From assembly GCF_021605415.1 (NCBI RefSeq), contig NZ_WKEQ01000018.1:1-64000 (forward strand): a DNA stretch of 64,000 nt. The letters run 5' to 3'. The notes below the pieces were generated by a model that was given only the letters and a program-made list of their open reading frames with translations, did no database searches and was not told where the DNA came from. The translations under genes were made by a program, and so were the position numbers. This document shows positions 51,904 through 60,801 of this stretch, piece after piece. The first letter of the stretch is position 1. Each line of letters starts with the position of its first letter. This stretch comes from Pseudomonas syringae. GTDB lineage: Bacteria > Pseudomonadota > Gammaproteobacteria > Pseudomonadales > Pseudomonadaceae.

Positions 51904-54185
51904 GCTACGCCATTGCGGTGCGGGCATTGTGTGAGTTCACAGCGAAAACCGGCGATCTCGACCTGCGCTTTACGCCTTCGCCCACGGCGCTGGAAGGCAT
52001 CGCCGGCCATCGCACGGTGGCGTCGCGGCGCAGTGACGACTATCAAAACGAAGTGTTGCTGGAGGGCGAGTTCCGCCAACTGAAAGTCAGGGGCAGGGCG
52101 GACGGCTATGACCCGGCACAAAACTGCCTTGAAGAAGTGAAAACCTATCGCGGCGATCTGGGCAAGCAACCGTCCAATCACCGGCAGTTGCACTGGGCTC
52201 AGGCGAAAGTCTATGGCTGGCTGATGTGCCGCAAACTTGATCTGGCGCAGATCAATGTGGCGCTGGTGTACTTCGACATCGTCAGCGAGAAGGAAACCTG
52301 CCTGGTCGAAGCCTTTGACGCCGATGTGCTGCAACAGTTTTTCGAGGAGCAATGCGGGTCATTCCTGCAATGGGCCGAACAGGAAATGGCCCACCGCGAA
52401 GCCCGCAATCGGGCGGCGCAGGGGCTGGCCTTTCCTCATGTCGATTTCCGAGCAGGGCAGCGGCATCTGGCCGAATCGGTGTTCAAAGCCGTCAGCACCG
52501 GGCGCTGCCTGATGGCCCAGGCACCCACCGGCATCGGCAAAACCCTCGGCACGCTGTTCCCGATGCTCAAGGCCATGGCGCCACAGCAACTGGACAAGGT
52601 GTTCTTCCTCACCGCCAAGACCCCCGGCCGCAAACTCGCGCTGGATGCCGCCCAAGTGCTGTTTGATCGCAACGAAACATTACCCATGCGAGTGTTGGAA
52701 ATGGTCGCTCGGGACAAGGCTTGCGAACACCCCGACAAGGCCTGCCATGGCGAGTCCTGTCCGTTAGCCCAAGGCTTTTACGACCGTTTGCCCGCCGCTC
52801 GCGAAGCCGCTGCCCGGGTCAATCTGCTTGATCAAGCCGCCATGCGCGACATCGCCGCCCAACACGCTGTGTGCCCGTATTACCTGAGCCAGGAAATGGC
52901 CCGATGGGCCGACGTGGTGGTCGCGGACTACAACTATTACTTTGATTTCAGCGCGCTGCTGTTCGGCCTTGCCCAGTTCAACCAGTGGAAAGTCGCGGCG
53001 CTGGTGGACGAAGCGCATAACCTGGTCGAGCGCGGTCGGCAGATGTACAGCGCCAGCCTCGATCAAGCGGCGTTGGCTGGCGTGCGTAAAACCGCGCCCG
53101 AGGTGCTGAAGAAATCCCTGCAACGGGTCAATCGTGAATGGAACGCGCTGCACGCCACGCAGCTTGCGCCGTATCAGGGCTACGACAAGGCCCCGGAAAA
53201 ACTGCTTTACGCCCTGTCCCTGTGTTGCGCAAGCATCGGCGACTACCTGAACGATCATCCGCAGGGTATCGACAGCGCCTTGCAAACGGTCTATTTCGAC
53301 ATGCTGCAATTCGGCCGGGTTGCAGAGCTGTTCGATGAGCATTACCTGTTCGATATCAGTAAACGCGATCTCGACCGCAAACGGCCGCTGTCACAGCTGT
53401 GTTTGCGTAACGTGGTGCCGGCGCAATTCATTCGGCCGCGGCTGACCGCCGCCCGCAGCACCGTGCTGTTTTCCGCGACCTTGAGCCCCCGGCACTATTA
53501 CGCCGACCTGCTCGGTACGCCGGCCGACACGGTGTGGATTGACGTCGAGTCGCCGTTCAGCGCCGAGCAGTTGCAAGTGCAGATCGTCAGCCGCATCTCC
53601 ACGCGTTTCAATCACCGGCAGGCATCGCTGGAGCCGATTGTCGAACTGATCGCCCGGCAATTTACCGAGCGCCCTGGCAATTACCTCGCGTTCTTCAGCA
53701 GCTTCGATTACTTGCAGCAAGTGGCGCAGCTATTGGCCGAACGTCATCCGCACATCATTCAGTGGCGCCAGTCACGGGGCATGGCCGAAGGGCAGCGGCA
53801 GGATTTTCTCGACCAGTTCACCGCCGACAGCCAGGGGGTCGGTTTTGCCGTGCTCGGTGGCGCGTTTGGCGAAGGCATCGACTTGCCCGGGGCACGGCTG
53901 ATCGGCGCGTTCATCGCCACCTTGGGGTTGGCGCAGCTCAATCCGGTCAATGAGCAGTTGAAAAGACGCATGGCGGCCATCTTCGGCGCCGGCTATGACT
54001 ACACCTATCTGTACCCTGGTTTACAGAAGGTGGTGCAGGCAGCCGGGCGGGTGATTCGTACCCGTGAGGATCGCGGCGTGGTGATGCTGATCGACGACCG
54101 TTTTGCCGAGACCCGGATCACGCAGTTGCTGCCGCGCTGGTGGGCGCTCGATCATGCGAAGGACGCCGCCGGGTTGGCGAGATAA
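51900..54185 (+). CDS. XPD/DinG-like iron-sulfur helicase with RecB/Cas4-type nuclease domain
   Basis: A 761-residue superfamily 2 helicase. TTG 51900 overlaps the fan1 stop (TTGA), with GGAG upstream, and gives the family start SYAIAVRALCEFTAKTGDLD; GTG 51870 and ATG 51882 are alternatives. Residues 50-110 show a PD-(D/E)XK nuclease: Asp68, Glu79-x-Lys81 and the QxxxY motif Gln101/Tyr105. The helicase has Walker A APTGIGKT, LTAKTPGRKLA, DEAH box VDEAHNL, FSATLSP, and motif VI VVQAAGRVIRTRED. Four cysteines (KACEHPDKACHGESC and HAVC) mark a 4Fe-4S cluster between motifs I and II. Predicted partner of FAN1 in processing crosslinked or branched DNA. Confidence 0.9.
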   Translation: MSYAIAVRALCEFTAKTGDLDLRFTPSPTALEGIAGHRTVASRRSDDYQNEVLLEGEFRQLKVRGRADGYDPAQNCLEEVKTYRGDLGKQPSNHRQLHWAQAKVYGWLMCRKLDLAQINVALVYFDIVSEKETCLVEAFDADVLQQFFEEQCGSFLQWAEQEMAHREARNRAAQGLAFPHVDFRAGQRHLAESVFKAVSTGRCLMAQAPTGIGKTLGTLFPMLKAMAPQQLDKVFFLTAKTPGRKLALDAAQVLFDRNETLPMRVLEMVARDKACEHPDKACHGESCPLAQGFYDRLPAAREAAARVNLLDQAAMRDIAAQHAVCPYYLSQEMARWADVVVADYNYYFDFSALLFGLAQFNQWKVAALVDEAHNLVERGRQMYSASLDQAALAGVRKTAPEVLKKSLQRVNREWNALHATQLAPYQGYDKAPEKLLYALSLCCASIGDYLNDHPQGIDSALQTVYFDMLQFGRVAELFDEHYLFDISKRDLDRKRPLSQLCLRNVVPAQFIRPRLTAARSTVLFSATLSPRHYYADLLGTPADTVWIDVESPFSAEQLQVQIVSRISTRFNHRQASLEPIVELIARQFTERPGNYLAFFSSFDYLQQVAQLLAERHPHIIQWRQSRGMAEGQRQDFLDQFTADSQGVGFAVLGGAFGEGIDLPGARLIGAFIATLGLAQLNPVNEQLKRRMAAIFGAGYDYTYLYPGLQKVVQAAGRVIRTREDRGVVMLIDDRFAETRITQLLPRWWALDHAKDAAGLAR

Positions 54186-54196
54186 ATGCTACGGTT

Positions 54197-54216
54197 TACA
54201 TGCGCTTCGGCATGTA
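54197..54216. other. Short perfect hairpin upstream of the tandem-PAS kinase
   Basis: TACATGC (54197-54203) and GCATGTA (54210-54216) form a 7-base stem with loop GCTTCG. No T run follows, so it is not a typical terminator; it lies 12 bases after the helicase stop. Confidence 0.4.
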
Positions 54217-54301
54217 TCACATTGATATTCATGTGCCGTGGCCGATGTCCAATCCGTCTGTTTGCGCATATGCCTGGTAATGAGTGCCTGCGGTGAGCCT
54301 G

Positions 54302-56224
54302 ATGAGTGAAGAGAAGACTGAAAGCGCCTCGATCGAAGACATGCGCCTGCGGCTGCTGCTCGATGCGGTGATCGACTACGCGATCTACATGATCGATCCG
54401 ACGGGCGTCATCACCAGTTGGAACGCCGGCGCCAAACGCTTCAAGGGCTACGAAGAAGCGGAAATTCTGGGCCAGCACTTTTCCCGGTTCTACACCCACG
54501 AGGATCGCGCGAACGGTTTGCCACAGCGCGCCCTCGACACGGCGGTTCAAGAAGGACGCTTCGAAGGTGAAGGCTGGCGGGTGCGCAAGGATGGCACGCA
54601 TTTTTGGTGTCACGTGGTCATCGATCCGATCCGGGGCCCGGATGGCGTACTGCTCGGGTTTGCCAAGATCACCCGCGATCTCACTGACCGCAAGATGGCC
54701 GAGGAGACCCTCAAGCAAAGCGAGCAACAGTTTCGTCTGCTGGTGCAAAGCGTCACCGATTACGCCATCTACATGATCAACCCTGAAGGTCGGGTGACCA
54801 ACTGGAATCAGGGCGCGCAACGGATCAAGGGCTATCAGCCGCAGGAAATTATCGGCCAGCACTTCTCTTTGTTCTATACCCCTGAAGACCGCGATCTCGG
54901 CGTCCCGCAACGTGCGCTGGAAATGGCCCGGCGCGAAGGTCGTTTTGAGGACAAGGGCTGGCGTGTACGCAAGGACGGCACGCGGTTTTTCGCGCACGTG
55001 GTGGTCGACCCGATTCGCGGCGATACCGGCACTTTGCTGGGTTTTGCCAAGATTACCCGCGACATCACGGAAGTAACCCAGTCGCAACAGGCGCTGGAAA
55101 CCACCCGCGAGGCGTTGTTCCAGGCGCAAAAGATGCAGGCCATCGGCCAACTGAGCGGTGGTATCGCCCACGACTTCAACAACCTGCTGACGGTGATCCT
55201 GGGTAACCTGGAAATCGTGCGCAAGCGCGTGAACGACAACCCGAAAATCACCCGCTTGTTGGATAACGCCACCCAAGGGGCATTACGCGGTGTCTCGCTG
55301 ACCCAGCGGATGCTGGCGTTTGCCCGGCGTCAGGAGCTCAAGACCGAGTCGGTCGACGTCGCGCAACTGATCAAAGGCATCACCGGGCTGTTGCGCAGTT
55401 CCCTCGGGCCAACGGTGCGGATCGAAACGAACTTCCCCGATGACATCGAACCGGTGCTTGCGGACGTCAATCAACTGGAGCTTGCGGTGCTCAACCTCGC
55501 CACCAACGCCCGGGACGCGATGCCCAATGGCGGTAGCGTGGTCATCGCTGCCCGTTCGGAAGTGGTGTTGAAGCAGAGTCGAAACCCTCTGGCAGCAGGA
55601 CGCTATGTTTGCCTGAGTGTCACCGACACCGGCGAGGGCATGGACGAAACCACACTGGCGTCGGCGATGGATCCTTTCTTCACCACAAAGGGGCTGGGCA
55701 AAGGTACGGGATTGGGGTTGTCGATGGTGCACGGCTTTATTGAGCAACTGGGTGGCCGTTTCATCCTCAAAAGCCAGAAAAACCGTGGCACTACCGCCGA
55801 ACTCTGGCTGCCGCTGGCCAGCAGCGGGGACAAAGCCATGTCCTTGGATCCGCATACTGAAACATCAACGGTGCCCCGGCTCAGTGTGCTGGTGGTGGAC
55901 GATGACAGCCTGGTGCTGACCAGCACGGTTCTGCTGCTCGAAGACTTGGGCCACAGGGTGATCAGCGCCACGTCAGCGAAACAGGCGCTGACGCTGTTCG
56001 ATCAAGGAGAAGTGGTTGATCTGTTGATCACCGACATGGCCATGCCCATCATGAGCGGTGCGCAACTGGCCCATGCCGTGCGCCTGCTCAAGCCGGATCT
56101 GCCGATCATCCTCGTCACCGGTTATGCCGAGCGGCTGGAGGGTTTCGCGGCGTCCCTGCCGAAGCTGTCGAAACCCTTCACCCAGCTCAGTCTCCTGGAG
56201 ATCATTGCGAAATCGATCAAGTGA
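54302..56224 (+). CDS. Tandem-PAS hybrid histidine kinase
   Basis: A 640-residue soluble kinase. Two PAS domains at residues about 25-128 and 153-256 are about 70 percent identical by hand count (DYAIYMI, KGY, GQHFS, GWRVRKDGT, LLGFAKITRD in both). HisKA has His290 (GGIAHDFNNLLTV), HATPase has LNLATNARDAMPNGG, DTGEGM and GTGLGLSM, and a C-terminal receiver has Asp578 (LLITDMAMPIMSG). The architecture after the PAS pair matches the KaiC-coupled kinase at 23677-25347. ATG 54302 is chosen over GTG 54284 or 54293. No membrane segments; the PAS ligand is unknown and may be flavin, heme or a metabolite. Confidence 0.92.
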   Translation: MSEEKTESASIEDMRLRLLLDAVIDYAIYMIDPTGVITSWNAGAKRFKGYEEAEILGQHFSRFYTHEDRANGLPQRALDTAVQEGRFEGEGWRVRKDGTHFWCHVVIDPIRGPDGVLLGFAKITRDLTDRKMAEETLKQSEQQFRLLVQSVTDYAIYMINPEGRVTNWNQGAQRIKGYQPQEIIGQHFSLFYTPEDRDLGVPQRALEMARREGRFEDKGWRVRKDGTRFFAHVVVDPIRGDTGTLLGFAKITRDITEVTQSQQALETTREALFQAQKMQAIGQLSGGIAHDFNNLLTVILGNLEIVRKRVNDNPKITRLLDNATQGALRGVSLTQRMLAFARRQELKTESVDVAQLIKGITGLLRSSLGPTVRIETNFPDDIEPVLADVNQLELAVLNLATNARDAMPNGGSVVIAARSEVVLKQSRNPLAAGRYVCLSVTDTGEGMDETTLASAMDPFFTTKGLGKGTGLGLSMVHGFIEQLGGRFILKSQKNRGTTAELWLPLASSGDKAMSLDPHTETSTVPRLSVLVVDDDSLVLTSTVLLLEDLGHRVISATSAKQALTLFDQGEVVDLLITDMAMPIMSGAQLAHAVRLLKPDLPIILVTGYAERLEGFAASLPKLSKPFTQLSLLEIIAKSIK

Positions 56225-56227
56225 TCC

Positions 56228-56524
56228 TCAGGCATGCATTTCGTACTGTGGGCGCAGATTTTCAATTGGGTGCGCCGACATCGGAATCGGTGGGAAATCT
56301 TCATTCAACAGTTGCAGATGTTCAATGGCTTCCTGGAACTTCAGATCGGCTTTCCTGCGCATCGCTTGATAACGAACAAACAACTCGACATCCAGATGAC
56401 TGCCGTCCAGCAAGTCATGTGCAGCGCGATTGAGATCCTGCGCCTCTTCAAACATCAACCGATTGCGTTCAAGCGCGAAGGCCCTGCAGGCTTTGATTTG
56501 CGCAGAAGACGAGCATTCTTTCAT
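56228..56524 (-). CDS. Small helical hypothetical protein
   Basis: A 98-residue frame starting at ATG 56524 with AAGG nearby. It is rich in charged residues and reads as mostly helical (CRAFALERNRLMFEEAQDLN, FVRYQAMRRKADLKFQEAIE), ending in a Pro-rich tail. No family is recognised. It faces the tandem-PAS kinase gene, with stop codons three bases apart. Codon use is normal for the region, which favours a real gene over chance. Confidence 0.55.
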   Translation of the reverse strand: MKECSSSAQIKACRAFALERNRLMFEEAQDLNRAAHDLLDGSHLDVELFVRYQAMRRKADLKFQEAIEHLQLLNEDFPPIPMSAHPIENLRPQYEMHA

Positions 56525-56715
56525 GACCTGTACCTTGTTTTTCGGGTTCCTTTTCATGGGCTGAGGCCGCAGGGGAACTGAACCTGCCGGCCCCCGACGC
56601 GTGAAACCGGTCGGGGTTAAAGATGTGACCGTTCTCGATCACCTGCAGATTCATTTTTTTATAAACGAAAATTCGATGATTTCGCCAATAAAGCTGCGTG
56701 GAAAAATCAGGAAAA

Positions 56716-58050
56716 CTATTTCTTGAACCGCTCGTAACGCGCCAGAACCGGCTGCGTGCTGATTCCGTGGATCAGAATGCTCAGCGCCACCACGGACAAC
56801 GTCAGATCCGTGCAGACTTTGGCCACCGAGGAATCCAGACCGTGGTTCAGGGCATAAAACAGATAGAAGAAGCTGCCGATCCCGCGAATTCCGAACCAGC
56901 CGATCAACAGGCGCTGACGGCTGCCGAGCAGCGACCCCCAGGGCAGGATGGCCACACAGACCGGACGGATGAAGAAAAACAGCCCGCCAGCGACCCACAG
57001 CGCTCGCCAGTCCCAATGAGGCAGCAGCACCACGCCGAGCAACGTCACCAAAAAAACTTCCATGGCACGTTCGACAAGACCGCCGAATGCAAGCATGTCA
57101 CTCATCATGATGCCCGCCGCCACCTGAGAGTCGCCCAGGCTTTCGGTGTCGCCATGTACCGCGTGTTTAGGGGCAATGTTCTGGTGGCCGACCACCGGCT
57201 GAACCTGATGTTCGGCGGGCTCTTCGTCGCTTCCCGTGGAGCTGACTTCTTCTTGGCGCAGACCCAATCCGGCGGCAAACACCGAAAGAAAGCCGTATCC
57301 GCCGATGGCTTCGGACACCACATAGGCCAGTGCGATCAGTGCCAGCGCCAGATAGTCGTTGGGGCTCAGGGTGCTGTCTTCGTTGTGGATACGCAGCAGC
57401 AGCGTCAGTCGCCCGATGCCGCGCCCCATCCAGTAGCCCGTCAACAATCCCGCCGGCACGGCCCACAGCAGATCGCGCCAGACCCAATGCGTCCACCATT
57501 GCGGATCACCGTCGGTGTGCAACAGCAACAAACCGAAAATGACGAAAGGAAAGGCAATTCCATCGTTGAGCCCGGCCTCGCCCGATAGCCCGAAGCGCAC
57601 GCCGTCCACATCACGGGCGTCGTTTACCGACACCAGCGCCGCAAGCACCGGGTCGGTAGGGGCCAAAATGGCGCCGATCAGCAACGACGATCCCCAGCCC
57701 AGTTGCAAGCCAAAGTGCAGCAGCAGGCATACACCGGCGATAGTGAGCAACATTACCGGACCGGCCAGGCCATAAGCGATCAGCCAGCGCTTATCGCCCA
57801 GCGGCAGGCGCAGTTTCAATCCGCAGACGAACAGGGAAAACAGCACGGCGACTTCGGTGAGATGTTCCATCCAGATCGAAGCGTCGTCCAGCGGCAGACT
57901 CAGCAGATCGAATCCTGCCGGGCCGATGATGACGCCCAGTACCAGGCACACCGCTGAAGTGGTGACGGGCATCCAGCGCAGATACGACGAGGTCAATGCC
58001 AGGGTCAGCAACAGCGCGCCGAGCACGGCTACCCAGATAATGAACGTCAT
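56716..58050 (-). CDS. CPA1-family cation:proton antiporter
   Basis: A 444-residue membrane protein with about twelve hydrophobic helices. It shows the CPA1 pattern: SLFVCGLKLRLPL, GAILAPTDPVLAALVSV, and the conserved ND motif in GLSGEAGLNDGIAFPFVIF. A hydrophilic insertion (residues about 275-320, rich in Glu, Gln and His) separates helices in the second half; the C-terminal helices begin with RPVCVAILPWGS. Such proteins exchange Na+ or K+ for protons. Start ATG 58050. It is followed by nothing on its strand until the facing small gene, and lies 24 bases after the Yip1 gene. Confidence 0.9.
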   Translation of the reverse strand: MTFIIWVAVLGALLLTLALTSSYLRWMPVTTSAVCLVLGVIIGPAGFDLLSLPLDDASIWMEHLTEVAVLFSLFVCGLKLRLPLGDKRWLIAYGLAGPVMLLTIAGVCLLLHFGLQLGWGSSLLIGAILAPTDPVLAALVSVNDARDVDGVRFGLSGEAGLNDGIAFPFVIFGLLLLHTDGDPQWWTHWVWRDLLWAVPAGLLTGYWMGRGIGRLTLLLRIHNEDSTLSPNDYLALALIALAYVVSEAIGGYGFLSVFAAGLGLRQEEVSSTGSDEEPAEHQVQPVVGHQNIAPKHAVHGDTESLGDSQVAAGIMMSDMLAFGGLVERAMEVFLVTLLGVVLLPHWDWRALWVAGGLFFFIRPVCVAILPWGSLLGSRQRLLIGWFGIRGIGSFFYLFYALNHGLDSSVAKVCTDLTLSVVALSILIHGISTQPVLARYERFKK

Positions 58051-58074
58051 GACGGAGCGCCCGATGGCGCAGGA

Positions 58075-58686
58075 CTAACCAAGCGTCGTTCGCAGATATT
58101 CGGGGGTGAGCACGTCGAACCACAGCAAGATCATCGACACCAGGATCGTCACCATCACCAGTAACCCGATGCCCCAGACGCTTGCGGCGTAGAGCAGTCC
58201 TTGTTCCTTGCGCTCATGCATGAAGGTCGGTAGGCCGACGAAGAGTAAAAAGGTTGAATACAGCGACGCCGCGCCAAGCACCAGAATGGCCAGCCAGCGG
58301 CTCGGATACAGCCCGGCGATACCGGCAATGAAAAACGGCGTGACCGTATAAGCGGCAAATCCGATGCACTGATTGAGCGTGGGCCGCGTATCAAAGGAAC
58401 GCGACATCCAGCGAATGAATCCGCCGATCACCGCCACCCCGATGACAATCGCCAGGTACAGCATGACGCACAGTTGCACCGCGCTGGCACTGCTCAATCG
58501 CACGGTTTCATTCGCCGCGAGACTCCAGCCGACATACACAGTTCCGATGAACAGACACACCGCCGGAATCAACGCCAACAGCAGCAGATGGGCAATGTAG
58601 TGACGCGGGTGGGCTTCTTCTTCGCGGCGAATGTCCGTCCAGGCGAAGTTCGGTTGCGTGAACAGTTTGACGATAGGTGCGGACAT
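58075..58686 (-). CDS. Yip1-family inner membrane protein
   Basis: A 203-residue protein with five predicted membrane helices (HLLLLALIPAVCLFIGTVYV, LCVMLYLAIVIGVAVIGGF, AYTVTPFFIAGIAGLYP, LAILVLGAASLYSTFLLFVG, GLLVMVTILVSMILLWF). The N-terminus with PNFAWTDIRREE and the ATVT-type middle resemble the bacterial Yip1/YpfJ group, of unknown role. The start ATG 58686 has GGAGG upstream. It precedes the antiporter gene by 24 bases and is probably co-transcribed with it. Confidence 0.85.
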   Translation of the reverse strand: MSAPIVKLFTQPNFAWTDIRREEEAHPRHYIAHLLLLALIPAVCLFIGTVYVGWSLAANETVRLSSASAVQLCVMLYLAIVIGVAVIGGFIRWMSRSFDTRPTLNQCIGFAAYTVTPFFIAGIAGLYPSRWLAILVLGAASLYSTFLLFVGLPTFMHERKEQGLLYAASVWGIGLLVMVTILVSMILLWFDVLTPEYLRTTLG

Positions 58687-58776
58687 GACGACCTCCTGAT
58701 CCTCGGCTCCCCGGTTAAGGGTCTTAACGTATGGAGGTGGCCGTCATGCAAGCGGTTCACTTTTTCTTGCGCACGG

Positions 58777-59634
58777 TCACAGCATTGGCTTGCCGCCGGT
58801 CACGCCGTAGCGTTGGCCGGTAATGTAACTGGCTTCGTCGGAGGCTAGCAGCACGTAGATCGGCGCGACTTCAACTGGTTGCCCAGGGCGGCCGAGCGGT
58901 GTGGTGCCGCCGAAGTTGCGAACCTCTTCCTCGGGCATGGTCGAGACGATCAGCGGCGTCCAGATCGGCCCCGGCGCCACGCAGTTCACGCGGATTTCCT
59001 TCGGCCCGAGCATCTGCGCTAGACCACCGGTGAAGTTAGCGATCGCGCCTTTAGTGGTGGCATAGGCAAGCAGCGTCGGCTTGGGCATGTCGGAGTTCAC
59101 CGAACTGGTGTTGATGATCGAAGAACCGGGACGCATGTGTTTAACCGCCGCCTGGCAAAGTCTGAACATGGCAGTGATGTTGACGTCGAAAGTCATCACC
59201 CATTCGTCATCGGGAATTTCTTCGAAATTTTCATGGGTCATCTGAAACGCGGCGTTGTTGACCAGTACGTCGATGCGGCCGAACTTCTCCACGGTTTTGT
59301 CGACCAGTGACTGGCAGACGGCTTTGTCGGCGATATCGCCGGGCAACAGCAGGCATTGGCGCCCGGCGGATTCCACCCAGCGCGCGGTTTCCTTGGCGTC
59401 TTCATGTTCGTTCAAGTAACCCACGGCAACGTCGGCGCCTTCACGAGCGAAAGCGATCGCCACGGCCCGACCAATGCCGCTGTCACCACCCGTAATCAAG
59501 GCAATCTTGCCGGCGAGACGGCCAGATCCGACGTAGCTTTGTTCACCGCTATCGGGATAAGGCTCCATCTTGCGTTCTGAGCCGGGCACGGCCTGCGGTT
59601 GGGTCGGGAAGGGTGGTTTTGGATAGTCAGTCAT
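58777..59634 (-). CDS. SDR-family oxidoreductase (YghA/glucose dehydrogenase-like)
   Basis: A 285-residue short-chain dehydrogenase. ATG 59634 is used (GGAG upstream); the frame opens at 59655. It has a 40-residue N-terminal extension (PPFPTQPQAVPGSERKMEPY) typical of the YghA-like stress-associated group, then the cofactor motif TGGDSGIGRAV (48-58), NNAAF (126-130) and the catalytic set Ser178, Tyr191 and Lys195 (LLAYATTKGAIANF). Substrate is unknown; relatives reduce aldehydes or ketones and are often induced in stationary phase. A REP pair lies upstream. Confidence 0.9.
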   Translation of the reverse strand: MTDYPKPPFPTQPQAVPGSERKMEPYPDSGEQSYVGSGRLAGKIALITGGDSGIGRAVAIAFAREGADVAVGYLNEHEDAKETARWVESAGRQCLLLPGDIADKAVCQSLVDKTVEKFGRIDVLVNNAAFQMTHENFEEIPDDEWVMTFDVNITAMFRLCQAAVKHMRPGSSIINTSSVNSDMPKPTLLAYATTKGAIANFTGGLAQMLGPKEIRVNCVAPGPIWTPLIVSTMPEEEVRNFGGTTPLGRPGQPVEVAPIYVLLASDEASYITGQRYGVTGGKPML

Positions 59635-59737
59635 TTTCCATCTCCAATCTTTCAAGGCGAGTGTTTCGGGTTGACCCGGAGCGTTTGTCTTGAGTTCGAT
59701 TGGATTTGATGACTGGAAATAATCGATTTTTTTAAAG

Positions 59738-59799
59738 CAAAAGATCGCAGCCTGCGGCGGCTCCTACATGGGATCTGTGCGCAGGCTGCGATCTTTTGA
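59738..59799. repeat. REP inverted pair between kguD and the SDR gene
   Basis: CAAAAGATCGCAGCCTGCG (59738-59756) and CGCAGGCTGCGATCTTTTG (59780-59798) are exact reverse complements over 19 bases. Same family as 8931-9020. Confidence 0.9.
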
Positions 59800-59802
59800 T
59801 GT

Positions 59803-60780
59803 TCAGGCCTGCCAGGCTTGCTCGTTGACCAGATTCGCCGGTTTATCTCCCGACAGCGCTGCCAGCAAATTTTCCACCGCACAACGCGCCATCGCCTCGC
59901 GGGTTTCATGGGTGGCCGAGCCCATGTGCGGGGTCGCCACCACGTTGCTCAACTGCAGCAACGGCGAATCCGCCTGCAACGGTTCACGCTCGAACACATC
60001 CAGCCCGGCCGCGCGAATCCGCTTGTCGCGCAACGCCTCAATCATCGCCGCTTCGTCGACTACCTTGCCGCGTGAGATGTTGATAAAAATGCTCTCGGGA
60101 CGCATCAGTGCGAACTGTTCGGCGCCAATCAGGCCTTCGGTAGCCGCCGTCAGCGGCAAGGTCAGGCAGATGAAATCCGCTTGGCGCAGCAAGTCCTCAA
60201 GGCTGCGGTACTGCGCGCCGAATCGCTGTTCCACCGCCGGTTTCGGCGACTGGCTGTGGTAGATCACCGGCATGCCGAATCCGAAATGCCCGCGCTGCGC
60301 CAATGCCTCGCCAATCCGCCCCATGCCGATGATGCCCAGCGTCTTGCCGTGCACATCGGTGCCGAAGTGCGCCGGGCCGATGCTGCTGTGCCATTGGCCG
60401 TCGCGCACCAGGTTTGCCAGTTCGACCACGCGCCGCGCAGTGGCGAGGATCAGGGCAAACCCGGTGTCGGCCGTGGTTTCGGTGAGTACGTCCGGGGTGT
60501 TGGTCAGCAGGATCTTGCGTCGGGTCAGGTAGGCAATGTCGTAGTTGTCGACGCCCACCGAGACGCTGGACACCGCTTCCAGCTGCGGCGCCAGATCGAG
60601 CAGCGCCGCATCGAGTTTCAGGCTGGCGCCAAGCAAGCCTTGGGCGCGAGGCAGGGCGTCACGCAGCTTCATCAGGCCATCGGCGTCGAGGCTTTCGATC
60701 AACGTGACGTCGACCTGCTCTTGCAGGCGCGCCATCAATGGCGCGGACAGTTTTTTGTACAACACAACCTGCTTTTTCAT
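59803..60780 (-). CDS. kguD: 2-ketogluconate 6-phosphate reductase
   Basis: A 325-residue D-2-hydroxyacid dehydrogenase. It carries the NAD(P) motif GIIGMGRIGEALAQRG (residues about 148-163), the substrate Arg in FINISRGKVVDE (about 236), the Glu in LDVFEREPL and the His of ATPHMGSATHETR. In the kgu pathway it reduces 2-keto-6-phosphogluconate to 6-phosphogluconate; related enzymes act on glyoxylate or hydroxypyruvate. It is the last of four kgu genes in the order E, K, T, D. Start ATG 60780, 21 bases after kguT. A REP element follows. Confidence 0.93.
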   Translation of the reverse strand: MKKQVVLYKKLSAPLMARLQEQVDVTLIESLDADGLMKLRDALPRAQGLLGASLKLDAALLDLAPQLEAVSSVSVGVDNYDIAYLTRRKILLTNTPDVLTETTADTGFALILATARRVVELANLVRDGQWHSSIGPAHFGTDVHGKTLGIIGMGRIGEALAQRGHFGFGMPVIYHSQSPKPAVEQRFGAQYRSLEDLLRQADFICLTLPLTAATEGLIGAEQFALMRPESIFINISRGKVVDEAAMIEALRDKRIRAAGLDVFEREPLQADSPLLQLSNVVATPHMGSATHETREAMARCAVENLLAALSGDKPANLVNEQAWQA

Positions 60781-60801
60781 CGCGAGTCTCTCTTCAACAA
60801 T

